DNA of 32,366 bases from an uncultured Prevotella sp. (GTDB lineage: Bacteria; Bacteroidota; Bacteroidia; Bacteroidales; Bacteroidaceae), in contig CALUGX010000018.1 in the NCBI GenBank assembly GCA_944320285.1, positions 1 to 32,366 on the forward strand, written 5' to 3'. The notes under the pieces are model-generated. The model was not told where the DNA came from and did no database searches. It saw nothing but the letters and a program-made list of their open reading frames with translations. This document shows, one piece after another, positions 8,393-15,642 of the stretch. Position 1 is the stretch's first letter. Each line of letters starts with the position of its first letter. A program made the translations under genes and the position numbers.

Positions 8393-9677
8393 CTGTCTTG
8401 TGTGTCATTATATCGAGTACGTAACGGTCGGTCTCGTCCATTCCGCGCCGTCCTATTTCAGTGAGGTTGCGTATGCTCTGGTCAACGTCATCATCGATAA
8501 TGCCCTCCACGGAGGTGACGTGCTTGTTCTGCATGGCGAGCATCGCGCTTAGTATGGCGGTGCTTACGCCCGACGTCAGCTTCAAGGCACAGCTCGGTTT
8601 TGCACCGTCGCAAATCATTCCGGTGAGGTTGGCAATCATGTTCTTAACGGCGAACGATATTTGCTCGTAAGTGCCGCCCATGAGATATGTCATGCCGCAG
8701 CTGCTGCCCGTGCTGGCAACGACGCACCCACAGAGAGCCGACAGCGTGCCGAGGTGCTGCTTGATGTAGATGGCCGTGAGGTTGCTTATGATCAATGCGC
8801 GTATGGTCTCCTCCTCGGTGTTGTGGTTTTCCTCGGCGAAGACGGCCACGGGCATCGTGGCGCAGATGCCCTGGTTGCCGCTGCCGCTGTTGCTCATCAC
8901 GGGAATCATGGCGCCGGCCATACGCGCGTCACAGGCGCAACTGGTGGCGGAGAGCACCTTTGAGAAAATGCCTTCACCCATTATTCCGCGCCCAAGGGGG
9001 CTGCAGAGGGTCTTGCCGAGCTGATGGCCGAAATTCTCGCGCAGGCCGTCGGCCGCCGCAGCCTCGTTCATGTCGCGTGCGTCTAGGATGAAGCGCAACT
9101 CCTCCACGTCGGTTTCCGTGGCGAACTCGTACACCTTCTTTAATGTAAGCTCCACATCCTCGCCCTGCTCGGCGTGGGCGGCGCACACGGGTTTGTCGAT
9201 AATTACGTCAGCGTCGCGGCGCAGGTAGACGAAGTTGGTGTGCTCCGTGGCAATGCGCGCCTCGGCCTCATGGCCGCCGGCAGTGCACTTTACGGCAATG
9301 TAGAGCTTGTCGGGGGCAGTCTCGTCGAGGCTGATGCGTATGCGTCTTTCGGCGATATACTTCTTGCCTTGCTCCACGGCTGCCCTGTTGCAGTCTTCCA
9401 GCACCTCAAGGCCGAGCTCCGGGCGACCGATGAGCGCGCCGAGAGCCACGGCTATCGGCAGGCCGGTCATGCCCGTGCCGGGTATGCCCACGCCCATAGC
9501 GTTCTTCAGGATATTGGCACTAAGGCTAATTTCAATCTTTTCAGGCAGCACGCCAAGGGTCTCCTTGGCCTTTGCCACGCATAGAGCCACAGCTATAGGC
9601 TCGGTGCAGCCAATGGCCGGCACCACCTGGCGGTGGATCAGCGAAACAATGGCTTTCTTTTCTTCGGTTGTCAGCAT
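8382..9677 (-). CDS. L-cysteine desulfidase-like protein (UPF0597/CyuA family)
   Basis: A 431-residue cytoplasmic protein of the UPF0597 family, related to L-cysteine desulfidase (E. coli CyuA, formerly YhaM; archaeal CdsB), which splits cysteine to sulfide, ammonia and pyruvate using a [4Fe-4S] cluster. The N-terminal GCTEPIAVAL motif holds C24. SGSGNQGICATMPV is the conserved central motif. C316, C356 and C363 have spacings of 40 and 7 residues, the same as I recall for the cluster cysteines of the Methanocaldococcus enzyme. L-serine deaminase alpha subunits are distant relatives, so serine activity is an alternative. A -7 promoter match lies just upstream. dsbD follows on the same strand, though cotranscription is uncertain. 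Confidence 0.88.
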   Translation of the reverse strand: MLTTEEKKAIVSLIHRQVVPAIGCTEPIAVALCVAKAKETLGVLPEKIEISLSANILKNAMGVGIPGTGMTGLPIAVALGALIGRPELGLEVLEDCNRAAVEQGKKYIAERRIRISLDETAPDKLYIAVKCTAGGHEAEARIATEHTNFVYLRRDADVIIDKPVCAAHAEQGEDVELTLKKVYEFATETDVEELRFILDARDMNEAAAADGLRENFGHQLGKTLCSPLGRGIMGEGIFSKVLSATSCACDARMAGAMIPVMSNSGSGNQGICATMPVAVFAEENHNTEEETIRALIISNLTAIYIKQHLGTLSALCGCVVASTGSSCGMTYLMGGTYEQISFAVKNMIANLTGMICDGAKPSCALKLTSGVSTAILSAMLAMQNKHVTSVEGIIDDDVDQSIRNLTEIGRRGMDETDRYVLDIMTHKTVKN

Positions 9678-9706
9678 GGTCTTTTTATGTTTTTCCTTTC
9701 AACCTG

Positions 9707-9714
9707 CAAAAGTA
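9707..9714 (-). promoter_or_regulatory. Candidate promoter of the desulfidase-like gene
   Basis: The minus strand reads TACTTTTG then C, matching TAnnTTTG. The predicted leader is about 25 nt. The -33 region is only T-rich. Confidence 0.55.
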
Positions 9715-9809
9715 CGAAATAAACCTTGAAAAAAACGTTTTTCACCTTAAAATTTAATCAACAAAAATTGCTTCTCGGAGTGTTTTCATAACACATTGAC
9801 AACCAAGAC

Positions 9810-9921
9810 GTTGCAAAAGGGCTCTTTTTAGGGTGCAAAAGGTATCGTTTTGCACGTTAAAAGGGCACCTTTCGCCGTGCGAAAGATGCCCTTTTGCAAC
9901 CCCGCTGACAGTCACGGGGTT
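9810..9921. repeat. Repeat family C, copy 1: multi-hairpin element
   Basis: Outer arms GTTGCAAAAGGGC (9810-9822) and GCCCTTTTGCAAC (9888-9900) are perfect. A nested GTGCAAAA/TTTTGCAC pair lies at 9833-9840 and 9848-9855. The segment 9859-9895 forms its own 16-bp hairpin with one mismatch and a 3-nt loop, in competition with the outer stem. A further palindrome, AACCCCG (9898-9904) with CGGGGTT (9915-9921), encloses CTGACAGTCA. The element lies between the 5' end of the desulfidase-like gene and the 3' end of lptB. The same parts recur at 30642-30729. Confidence 0.85.
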
Positions 9922-9954
9922 ATGAAAACATCAGAAACTGAGGTTCGGCAAGCC

Positions 9955-10788
9955 CTAAAAAGCCTCGGCTTCGGCAGCCTCCTTTGCCCTCTTTTCCTCA
10001 TCGATGCGCTGAAAGTCCTTCTGGCGCAGCACGAAACTGTTAGTAAGATATTTCTCACGCACTATCTTGTTGGCCGCCAGCTCCTCCGGGGTGCCGTGGA
10101 AAAGTATGCGCCCCTCGAAGAGCAGATATGCGCGGTCGGTGATGCAGAGGGTGTCCTCTACGTTGTGGTCGGTGATGAGTATGCCTATGTTGCGGTACTT
10201 CAGCCGCCATACAATGTGCTGGATGTCCTCCACGGCGATGGGGTCCACGCCGGCAAAAGGCTCGTCGAGCATGATGAATTTCGGGTCGATGGCCAAGCAG
10301 CGGGCTATCTCGGTACGCCTGCGTTCGCCACCGGAGAGGCGGTCGCCGATGTTCTTGCGCACCTTTTCAAGGCGGAATTCCTTAATCAGACTCTCAAGTT
10401 TCTCTATCTGTTGCTTGCGTGTCAGGTTAGTCATTTCAAGCACGGCGAGGATGTTGTCCTCAACGCTCAGCTTACGGAAGACGCTGGCCTCCTGCGCCAA
10501 ATATCCGATGCCGGCGCGTGCGCGCTTGTAGACAGGATAGTCTGTAATGTCTTTACCATCTATATATATGTGGCCCGCGTTGGGCGTGATAAGGCCCGTC
10601 GTCATGTAGAACGACGTGGTTTTACCCGCTCCGTTGGGGCCGAGCAGCCCCACGATTTCACCTTGGCGCACGTGGATTGACACGTCGTTAACCACCGTGC
10701 GCTTGCCGTAACGCTTGACAAGCCCCTCGGCTTTGAGCACCATTCCGCCGTCCCGGAGTGCTTCCATGTTGTTGTTTGTTTCGCTCAT
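9955..10788 (-). CDS. lptB: LPS export ABC transporter ATP-binding protein LptB
   Basis: A 277-residue cytoplasmic ATPase that with LptF/G powers LPS extraction from the inner membrane. Walker A is GPNGAGKT (50-57), the Q-loop is at [14 protein letters not shown] (95-108), the signature LSGGERRR is at 151-158, and Walker [11 protein letters not shown] is at 171-180 followed by ITDHNV with the switch histidine. [11 protein letters not shown] and the R-rich signature are typical of LptB rather than other ABC proteins. I start at the ATG at 10788; a longer frame exists only from a TTG at 10809, which overlaps the promoter match at 10807-10814. About 20 charged residues ([20 protein letters not shown]) form a C-terminal extension. 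The gene is divergent from mlaE. Confidence 0.95.
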   Translation of the reverse strand: MSETNNNMEALRDGGMVLKAEGLVKRYGKRTVVNDVSIHVRQGEIVGLLGPNGAGKTTSFYMTTGLITPNAGHIYIDGKDITDYPVYKRARAGIGYLAQEASVFRKLSVEDNILAVLEMTNLTRKQQIEKLESLIKEFRLEKVRKNIGDRLSGGERRRTEIARCLAIDPKFIMLDEPFAGVDPIAVEDIQHIVWRLKYRNIGILITDHNVEDTLCITDRAYLLFEGRILFHGTPEELAANKIVREKYLTNSFVLRQKDFQRIDEEKRAKEAAEAEAF

Positions 10789-10806
10789 CAATGCTTTATT
10801 TTTCGG

Positions 10807-10814
10807 CAAAAGTA
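10807..10814 (-). promoter_or_regulatory. Candidate promoter of lptB
   Basis: The minus strand reads TACTTTTG then C, a TAnnTTTG match giving a leader of about 15 nt. It also argues against the longer TTG-initiated reading frame. Confidence 0.6.
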
Positions 10815-10864
10815 GTAAAATTGTACCTAATAATACTTCATAAACGCAAAAACTCTTACTGTCG

Positions 10865-10896
10865 TTGTAGTTTTTTAGTTATTTTGGTTACTTTTG
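10865..10896 (+). promoter_or_regulatory. Candidate promoter of mlaE-mlaF
   Basis: The -7 match is TACTTTTG at 10889-10896 and a TTG lies at 10865-10867, 21 nt upstream. Transcription would start near 10901, leaving a leader of about 155 nt that contains inverted GACAAG units. Confidence 0.55.
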
Positions 10897-10918
10897 TGGC
10901 AAAGAAAACAAAATCTTG

Positions 10919-11040
10919 AAGCAGACAAGCTGACAAGTTACAAGCAAACAAAAAGATTTGCGAACGATGCCATACGCGGAGCTTACCACGACAAGACATG
11001 GCAAAGAGGCTTGTCTGCTTGTCGCTCGTCAACTTGTCAC
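10919..11040. repeat. Inverted GACAAG-type repeat units in the mlaE leader
   Basis: AAGCAGACAAG (10919-10929) is exactly inverted as CTTGTCTGCTT (11010-11020). TGACAAGTT (10931-10939) is exactly inverted as AACTTGTCA (11031-11039). The order of the pairs is crossed rather than nested, so a simple single hairpin cannot use both at once. Confidence 0.75.
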
Positions 11041-11055
11041 TAAAAAGAAAGAAAT

Positions 11056-11802
11056 ATGTTATTACACAGACACCTCGCTTCTTTCGGACGCTACCTGATG
11101 CTCATGGGGCGCGCCTTTGCACGCCCCGACCGCTTCAGGATGTTCCTGAAGCAGTACGTAAAGGAGATGTCGGCCCTCGGCGTCAACTCCATCGGCATAG
11201 TGCTCTTGATTTCGTTCTTCATCGGAGCGGTAATCTGCATACAGATAAAGCTGAACGTGCAGAGCGCATGGATGCCGCGCTTCGTCACGGGATACGTCAC
11301 GAGGGAGATAATGCTCCTTGAGTTCTCATCGTCGATAATGTGCCTCATCCTCGCAGGAAAGGTAGGCTCTAACATTGCGTCGGAAATCGGCACGATGCGC
11401 GTGACGCAGCAAATCGACGCCTTGGACATCATGGGCGTCAACTCGGCAAACTTCCTGATAATGCCCAAGATACTCGGAATGATGACGCTCATGCCGTTCC
11501 TCGTAATCTTCAGCACGGCCTCCGGCATAGTGGGAGCTTACGCCACAGCCTACATCGGACACGTAATCAGCCCCGAAGACCTCACCCTCGGCCTGCAATA
11601 CGACTTCACGCCGTGGTTCATGTACATGAGCATCATCAAGAGCTTGTTCTTCGCTTTCCTCATAACCAGCATCCCCGCATTCTACGGGTACACCGTAGAG
11701 GGTGGCTCGGTAAACGTGGGTAAGGCCTCGACCGACGCCGTGGTGACAAGCAGCGTGATGATACTGTTCTCCGACCTGTTCCTCACGCAGATACTGTCTT
11801 AA
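11056..11802 (+). CDS. mlaE: Phospholipid ABC transporter permease, MlaE/YrbE family
   Basis: A 248-residue inner-membrane permease of the MlaE/TTG2B family, which works with the ATPase MlaF and an MCE protein (MlaD) to move phospholipids between the membranes and maintain outer-membrane asymmetry. After an amphipathic N-terminus there are about five to six hydrophobic segments. Family landmarks are GVNSIGIVLLISFFIGAVIC (42-61), GKVGSNIASEIGTMRVTQQI and DALDIMGVN, the cytoplasmic coupling region. VEGGSVNVGKASTDAVVTSS precedes the last membrane helix. Start ATG at 11056. The TAA stop runs straight into a family B repeat, which separates mlaE from mlaF by about 155 bp; they still look cotranscribed. 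No MCE-domain gene lies in this window. Confidence 0.93.
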   Translation: MLLHRHLASFGRYLMLMGRAFARPDRFRMFLKQYVKEMSALGVNSIGIVLLISFFIGAVICIQIKLNVQSAWMPRFVTGYVTREIMLLEFSSSIMCLILAGKVGSNIASEIGTMRVTQQIDALDIMGVNSANFLIMPKILGMMTLMPFLVIFSTASGIVGAYATAYIGHVISPEDLTLGLQYDFTPWFMYMSIIKSLFFAFLITSIPAFYGYTVEGGSVNVGKASTDAVVTSSVMILFSDLFLTQILS

Positions 11803-11943
11803 CCCCGCCCCTACCCTCCCGATGGGCAAGGGCTTGATATGCGACAGTAACACAATTAAAGACAACCAAGCTAAAATAATACAACCCGTCACCAACGAAA
11901 GCAGCCAAGCTTCCTCCCTTGCAGAGGGTTGAGGCGGGTTATA
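11801..11943. repeat. Repeat family B, inverted pair 1 (between mlaE and mlaF)
   Basis: The left copy (11801-11837) starts AACCCCGCCCCTACCCTCCC and continues GATGGGCAAGGGCTTG. The right copy (11908-11943) is its inverted, diverged counterpart, reading TTCCTCCCTTGCAGAGGG then TTGAGGCGGGTTAT. Both match the family seen at 13937-14178. Nothing else is recognisable in this intergenic stretch. Confidence 0.75.
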
Positions 11944-11956
11944 ACCGCAACAACAA

Positions 11957-12727
11957 ATGATTGAAATCCGCAACCTATACAAATCTTTCGGCGAAAAGGA
12001 AGTGCTAAAGGACATCACGGCCACATTTGAAGGCGGCAAGACAAACCTGATAATAGGTCAAAGCGGCTCCGGAAAGACTGTGCTGATAAAGAACCTCGTG
12101 GGACTTCTCACCCCCACGAGCGGCGACGTGCTCTATGACGGGCGCAACTTCGTGGCTATGGACAAGAAGGAGAAGGCCATGATGCGCCGTGAGATGGGCA
12201 TGATATTCCAAAGCGCAGCCCTGTTCGACTCGCTCACGGTGCTCGAAAACGTGATGTTCCCGCTTGATATGTTCTCGCAAATGACGCTCCGCGAACGCAT
12301 ACACCGCGCACGGACGTGCCTCGACCGCGTAAACCTGACGGGCACAGATCATAAGTATCCGGGCGAACTGTCGGGCGGAATGCAGAAGCGCGTGGCCATT
12401 GCCAGAGCAATATCCATGAACCCCAAATACCTGTTTTGCGACGAACCGAACTCTGGCCTCGACCCGAAGACGTCATTGGTAATAGACCAACTGCTCTCAA
12501 GCATCACCCACGAATACGGCATAACAACGATTATCAACACGCACGACATGAACTCCGTGATGGGCATAGGCGAGAAAATAATCTTCATACACGAAGGCCG
12601 GAAAGAGTGGGAAGGTGTCAGCGCACAGGTGATGGGCAGCGACAACAAGAACCTTACGGACTTCATCTTCGCCTCGGACCTGCTCAAGAGTATGCGCCAA
12701 GCGGCTCTTGAGAAAATTAAGAATTAA
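11957..12727 (+). CDS. mlaF: Phospholipid ABC transporter ATP-binding protein, MlaF family
   Basis: A 256-residue ABC ATPase partnering MlaE. Walker A is GQSGSGKT (34-41), the Q-loop is GMIFQSAALFDSLTVLENV (81-99, near-diagnostic for MlaF), the signature LSGGMQKR is at 138-145 and Walker B YLFCDEPNSGLDP is at 158-170. NTHDMNSV supplies the H-loop. The C-terminus, with DNKNLTDFIFASDLL, is also family-like. The final residues EKIKN and the stop codon are produced by a TTAAGAATTAAGAG repeat of family A, so the last two or three residues are probably not under functional selection. The gene follows mlaE; it probably energises retrograde or anterograde phospholipid transport. Confidence 0.94.
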   Translation: MIEIRNLYKSFGEKEVLKDITATFEGGKTNLIIGQSGSGKTVLIKNLVGLLTPTSGDVLYDGRNFVAMDKKEKAMMRREMGMIFQSAALFDSLTVLENVMFPLDMFSQMTLRERIHRARTCLDRVNLTGTDHKYPGELSGGMQKRVAIARAISMNPKYLFCDEPNSGLDPKTSLVIDQLLSSITHEYGITTIINTHDMNSVMGIGEKIIFIHEGRKEWEGVSAQVMGSDNKNLTDFIFASDLLKSMRQAALEKIKN

Positions 12728-12832
12728 GAGTTGAAGATTAAGAAAGGCGGCATTATAAGGTAAACAGCAAAGCACATTTTCTTAACCGGCTTAATGCAGA
12801 CTTACAATTCTTAGCTCCTAATTCTTAATTTA
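12716..12832. repeat. Repeat family A, copy 3 (degenerate inverted pair)
   Basis: The left part (12716-12751) reads AATTAAGAATTAAGAG then TTGAAGATTAAGAAAG. The right part (12774-12832) has CACATTTTCTTAA and later CTAATTCTTAATTT. The arms correspond to those at 796-871 and 16268-16333 but are eroded. It contains the mlaF stop codon. Confidence 0.65.
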
Positions 12833-12866
12833 AATACATTTATAATCCCTTTAAAACATTTTGCTT

Positions 12867-13964
12867 ATGATGAAAATCAAGTTTTTGGCCATGATAGCAC
12901 TCGCTGTTACGGTAAAATCCGGCATGGCCTGCACCGGAATAACGCTGAAAAGTCAGGACGGCGGCACCGTTGTGGCGCGTACGATAGAATGGGGCGGCAG
13001 CGACCTGCGCAGCCGTTACGCCATAGTGCCGAGAGGTTACACGCAGCGGTCTTACGTCCCAGGGGGCGTGAAAGACGGCATGGAGTTCACCGCAAAGTAT
13101 GGCTACGTAGGCTTGTCGGTGGAGCAAGAGGAGTTCGTCGCAGAAGGATTGAACGAGGCGGGGCTTTCCGCAGGACTGTTCTACTTCCCCGGCTACGGCG
13201 GATATGAGGACTACAGCGAAGAGCTGAGGACAAGGAGCATTGCCGACTTGCAGCTGGTATCATGGATATTAGGGGGCTTCAGGACTGTGGACGAGGTTAT
13301 AAACGGACTGAAAGACGTGCACGTCATTGCCATAGACCCGCGCGCATCTACCGCCCACTGGCGCGTGGCCGACCCGTCGGGAAGGCAAATCGTGATAGAG
13401 ATTGTGGACAAGAAGGTGAACATTTACGAGAACAGACTCGGCGTGCTGACCAACTCGCCGGGCTTCGACTGGCACATGACGAACCTCAACAACTATGTGA
13501 ACCTGTATCCGGGCACGGCGAAACAGCGCAAGCTGGGCGAAATAGGGATAGCATCGCTGGGAGCGGGCAGCGGCTTCCTGGGCATCCCCGGCGACGTCAC
13601 CCCGCCCTCGCGCTTCGTCCGCGCGGCATGGTTTCAGGCCACGACGCCCACGCCCGCCACAGCTGACAAGGCCGTAAGGCAGTGTTTCCAGATACTCAAC
13701 AACTTCGACATCCCCATCGGCATAGAGACGGCCGAGGGCGAGACGGCCGTTGACATACCAAGTGCCACGCAGTGGACGTCGGCCACGGACATGGCAGGGC
13801 ACAAGATTTACTACCGCACGATGCGCAACAGTGCGATACGCATGATTTCGCTCGGAGGCATCGATTTCGGCAAAACAAAATACCAAAGCATACCGCTTGA
13901 CGACGTGGAGGAACAACCGTTTTACAGAATACCCACCCCAACCCTCCCGAAGGGAGGGAGCTGA
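12867..13964 (+). CDS. Choloylglycine hydrolase / linear amide C-N hydrolase family protein
   Basis: A 365-residue N-terminal-nucleophile hydrolase of the bile salt hydrolase and penicillin V acylase family, probably periplasmic. A signal peptide (1-21) ends directly before C22, which becomes the catalytic N-terminal cysteine after cleavage. Family residues align by spacing: R38 (16 after the Cys, like Arg18 of BSH), N96 in GLNEAGLSAG, N196 in LTNSPGFDWHMTNLNNY, and R249 in PPSRFVR. E41 occupies the place of BSH Asp21, so the substrate may not be a standard bile salt. I start at ATG 12867; a TTG at 12861 is unlikely and ATG 12870 is also possible. The last ten residues (PTPTLPKGGS) are encoded by a family B repeat. 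Bile salt versus other N-acyl substrates cannot be decided from sequence. Confidence 0.88.
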   Translation: MMKIKFLAMIALAVTVKSGMACTGITLKSQDGGTVVARTIEWGGSDLRSRYAIVPRGYTQRSYVPGGVKDGMEFTAKYGYVGLSVEQEEFVAEGLNEAGLSAGLFYFPGYGGYEDYSEELRTRSIADLQLVSWILGGFRTVDEVINGLKDVHVIAIDPRASTAHWRVADPSGRQIVIEIVDKKVNIYENRLGVLTNSPGFDWHMTNLNNYVNLYPGTAKQRKLGEIGIASLGAGSGFLGIPGDVTPPSRFVRAAWFQATTPTPATADKAVRQCFQILNNFDIPIGIETAEGETAVDIPSATQWTSATDMAGHKIYYRTMRNSAIRMISLGGIDFGKTKYQSIPLDDVEEQPFYRIPTPTLPKGGS

Positions 13965-14178
13965 ATATGCCTTGAACAAACAAAAAAACGGTGCGTGAAT
14001 ATTGATAAGTATTCACGCACCGTTTTTTTATTCTCACAAAAATCAATTCTTAATATCTTTATATTATGCAGATACAGTTACTCCACTTTATTATGATAGC
14101 ATTAAAACACGCCTTAATTTGTATTTAAGCAGCGAAAACACATCAAGCTCCCTCCCTTCGGGAGGGTTGGGGTGGGTT
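13937..14178. repeat. Repeat family B, inverted pair 2
   Basis: The left copy, about 13937-13964, has CCACCCCAACCCTCCC then GAAGGGAGGGAGCT. The right copy, about 14149-14178, is its exact reverse complement over about 30 bp, reading AGCTCCCTCCCTTCGGGAGG then GTTGGGGTGGGT. Each copy is itself centred on the palindrome CCCTCCCGAAGGGAGGG. The left copy is read through as protein by the hydrolase gene; the right copy begins next to the stop of the 14179-15141 gene. Confidence 0.9.
13982..14029. terminator. Strong bidirectional terminator
   Basis: Perfect 20-bp arms (13982-14001 and 14010-14029) include ACGGTGCGTGAATA / TATTCACGCACCGT, with A7 and T7 outer runs and an 8-nt loop. It lies between convergent genes and inside the family B inverted pair. 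Confidence 0.93.
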
Positions 14179-15141
14179 TCATTTCGGCATTTCCGGCGTG
14201 CCGAAGGGCACTTCGCCTATGCTTGGCACACCCTCAGGCATTATCATTGCGCCGCCGCGCCGTTTGCGGTTGTGCACGGCGTTGTCTATCAACTCCTTAA
14301 CCATCCACCCCACGGGCAGTTCGATGGTAAACTTTTCAGCCACACGCACTTTAGGGGTTATTATGGGCGACGTAACCCAACGCCCCGCAAACGTGTCGTA
14401 ATAACGCTCCACGCCGAGGTCCATGCCGACGGTTTCGCCCATGAACGTGACGAAGCCGCCGTAGCCCGAAGTGCCCATGTAGGGCATGGCGGCCATAGAA
14501 TAAAAGGAGCGGTTAGAGCTGTAACGGCCGAAGACCGTGGCCGACCAGTTATCGTTGAAACGATAAGTGGCCGCTCCGGAGAATGTGTAAGCGGTGCGGT
14601 TGCCGCGCCATAGGAGGTAACGGTCGGCGGAGACGTTGCCCGTAATTGTGAGGTTGCCGACATTCTGCACCACGCCGACCGACGCATTTTGGCGCGACAT
14701 GAGTGCGGGCATTGTTGTACGGAAGGCCGAACCCACGACGGCTCCGCTCCGCCACGACGTTATTACGCCGCCCGTGGAGAAGTCGAAGGCGTAAGGGCTG
14801 CGCGTGAACAATGGGGCTGCCTGTGCCGGCGACAGGAGGCTGACATTGCGTGCGGCCACGGCCTCCACCGCCATACTGTCCGCCGCAGGCCACGAGGACA
14901 GCATATCGGCGGGGGGAACAATGTGCTTGACGTGCATCATGAACGACAAAGAGTCACGCAAATAGCCCGGCTGCGGCGCAAGCCGGTAGGCAGAAGGCAC
15001 ACCGGACCGGTGCAGACCGCCAAGCGGAGTGCCGTAAACCTCTTGGGCCGACACAGCCTGTGCCGACAACGCAAGATAAAGAAGGCATAAAGCCGTCCGC
15101 CCCACGATACTATCGAAAATATGTTTCAACGCCTTTACCAT
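14179..15141 (-). CDS. Secreted protein of unknown function, probably outer-membrane associated
   Basis: I do not recognise a named family. The 320-residue protein starts with a signal peptide (MVKALKHIFDSIVGRTALCL, then a hydrophobic stretch to AVSAQ). The first 120 mature residues are rich in Pro, Ala and Ser. The middle (about 120-270) alternates polar and hydrophobic residues with Gly and aromatic positions, such as ATYRFNDNWSATVFGRYSS and GYGGFVTFMGETVG, which suggests a beta-barrel or beta-sandwich of the outer membrane. The end is Gly/Pro-rich with a basic patch NRKRRGG. I prefer the ATG at 15141 over one at 15171, because the longer form would place the promoter match TATTTTTG inside the gene. 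It is monocistronic, bounded downstream by the strong terminator at 13982-14029. Confidence 0.7.
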   Translation of the reverse strand: MVKALKHIFDSIVGRTALCLLYLALSAQAVSAQEVYGTPLGGLHRSGVPSAYRLAPQPGYLRDSLSFMMHVKHIVPPADMLSSWPAADSMAVEAVAARNVSLLSPAQAAPLFTRSPYAFDFSTGGVITSWRSGAVVGSAFRTTMPALMSRQNASVGVVQNVGNLTITGNVSADRYLLWRGNRTAYTFSGAATYRFNDNWSATVFGRYSSNRSFYSMAAMPYMGTSGYGGFVTFMGETVGMDLGVERYYDTFAGRWVTSPIITPKVRVAEKFTIELPVGWMVKELIDNAVHNRKRRGGAMIMPEGVPSIGEVPFGTPEMPK

Positions 15142-15148
15142 GTATTTG

Positions 15149-15156
15149 CAAAAATA
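15149..15156 (-). promoter_or_regulatory. Candidate promoter of the 14179-15141 gene
   Basis: The minus strand reads TATTTTTG then C, matching TAnnTTTG. It lies only 7 bp before the preferred ATG, so the mRNA would be leaderless or nearly so. Confidence 0.45.
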
Positions 15157-15481
15157 CAAAACAATCACCACCGCAGGTCAAAAGGCGTTATAAAATTAGT
15201 TAAACATGATTTTTTATGAACAGGAGTTAAAGCAATTAACGTTCCCTGCGGTCGCTAAAGAGTTAAAGACAAATGCCTTGTTGGAAATATTCATTAAGAA
15301 TGATGATTAAAACTATTACCGACATTCATCATGTTTTTACCATAAACATCACAACAGCCAGAGCTGAATATGCTGAAAACAGTAAGTAAAACGAGCGGTT
15401 TAGCTTACAAAACACACGAACAGACACATTCCGGAAGATTAACTAAAAGCAGAACAACGGTGTTTACTTACAATCTAAACG

Positions 15482-15531
15482 GGGCACCTTTCGCGGCTCA
15501 AAAGATGCCCTTTTACAAGGCAAAAGGCGCC
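15482..15531. repeat. Repeat family C, copy 2 (reduced)
   Basis: GGGCACCTTT (15482-15491) pairs imperfectly with AAAGATGCCC (15501-15510), followed by TTTTACAAGGCAAAAGGCGC. It has the same building blocks as the copy at 9859-9895. Confidence 0.65.
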
Positions 15532-15604
15532 TAAACGCAAAGCCGTTAGTGACAAACGGTCTCAACATTTCGCGCCCGTCGTGGCAAAGTTCGCAATAAA
15601 TCGC

Positions 15605-15612
15605 TAACTTTG
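15605..15612 (+). promoter_or_regulatory. Candidate promoter of the gamma-carbonic-anhydrase-like gene
   Basis: TAACTTTG followed by C is a full -7 box match. It predicts a start near 15617 and a leader of about 26 nt, and it excludes the upstream TTG (15610) as a start codon. Confidence 0.65.
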
Positions 15613-15642
15613 CAGACACAACATATAACGAAAATTACGCTT

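Larger units (their letters stand above)
15142..15642. other. Divergent intergenic region between the unknown secreted protein and the carbonic-anhydrase-like gene
   Basis: About 500 bp with no credible gene. It contains the promoters at 15149-15156 (minus) and 15605-15612 (plus) and a family C element near 15482-15510. The segment GAGTTAAAGACAAATGCCTT near 15260 recurs almost unchanged near 16184 and shares the ATGCCTTG core of family A. Nothing else is recognisable. Confidence 0.65.

Noticed and set aside
9810-9921. CRISPR-like repeat array
   Set aside because: The units are inverted hairpin arms of different lengths, not direct repeats with uniform spacers, and no cas gene is nearby.
9850-10680. 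A 276-codon plus-strand frame opposite lptB
   Set aside because: It covers the lptB gene, whose Walker A, signature and Walker B are intact; the frame begins inside a repeat.
15610-15642. Eleven-residue N-terminal extension of the gamma-carbonic-anhydrase-like protein from a TTG
   Set aside because: The TTG is part of the promoter box TAACTTTG, and family members start at the MALIKTI-type methionine.
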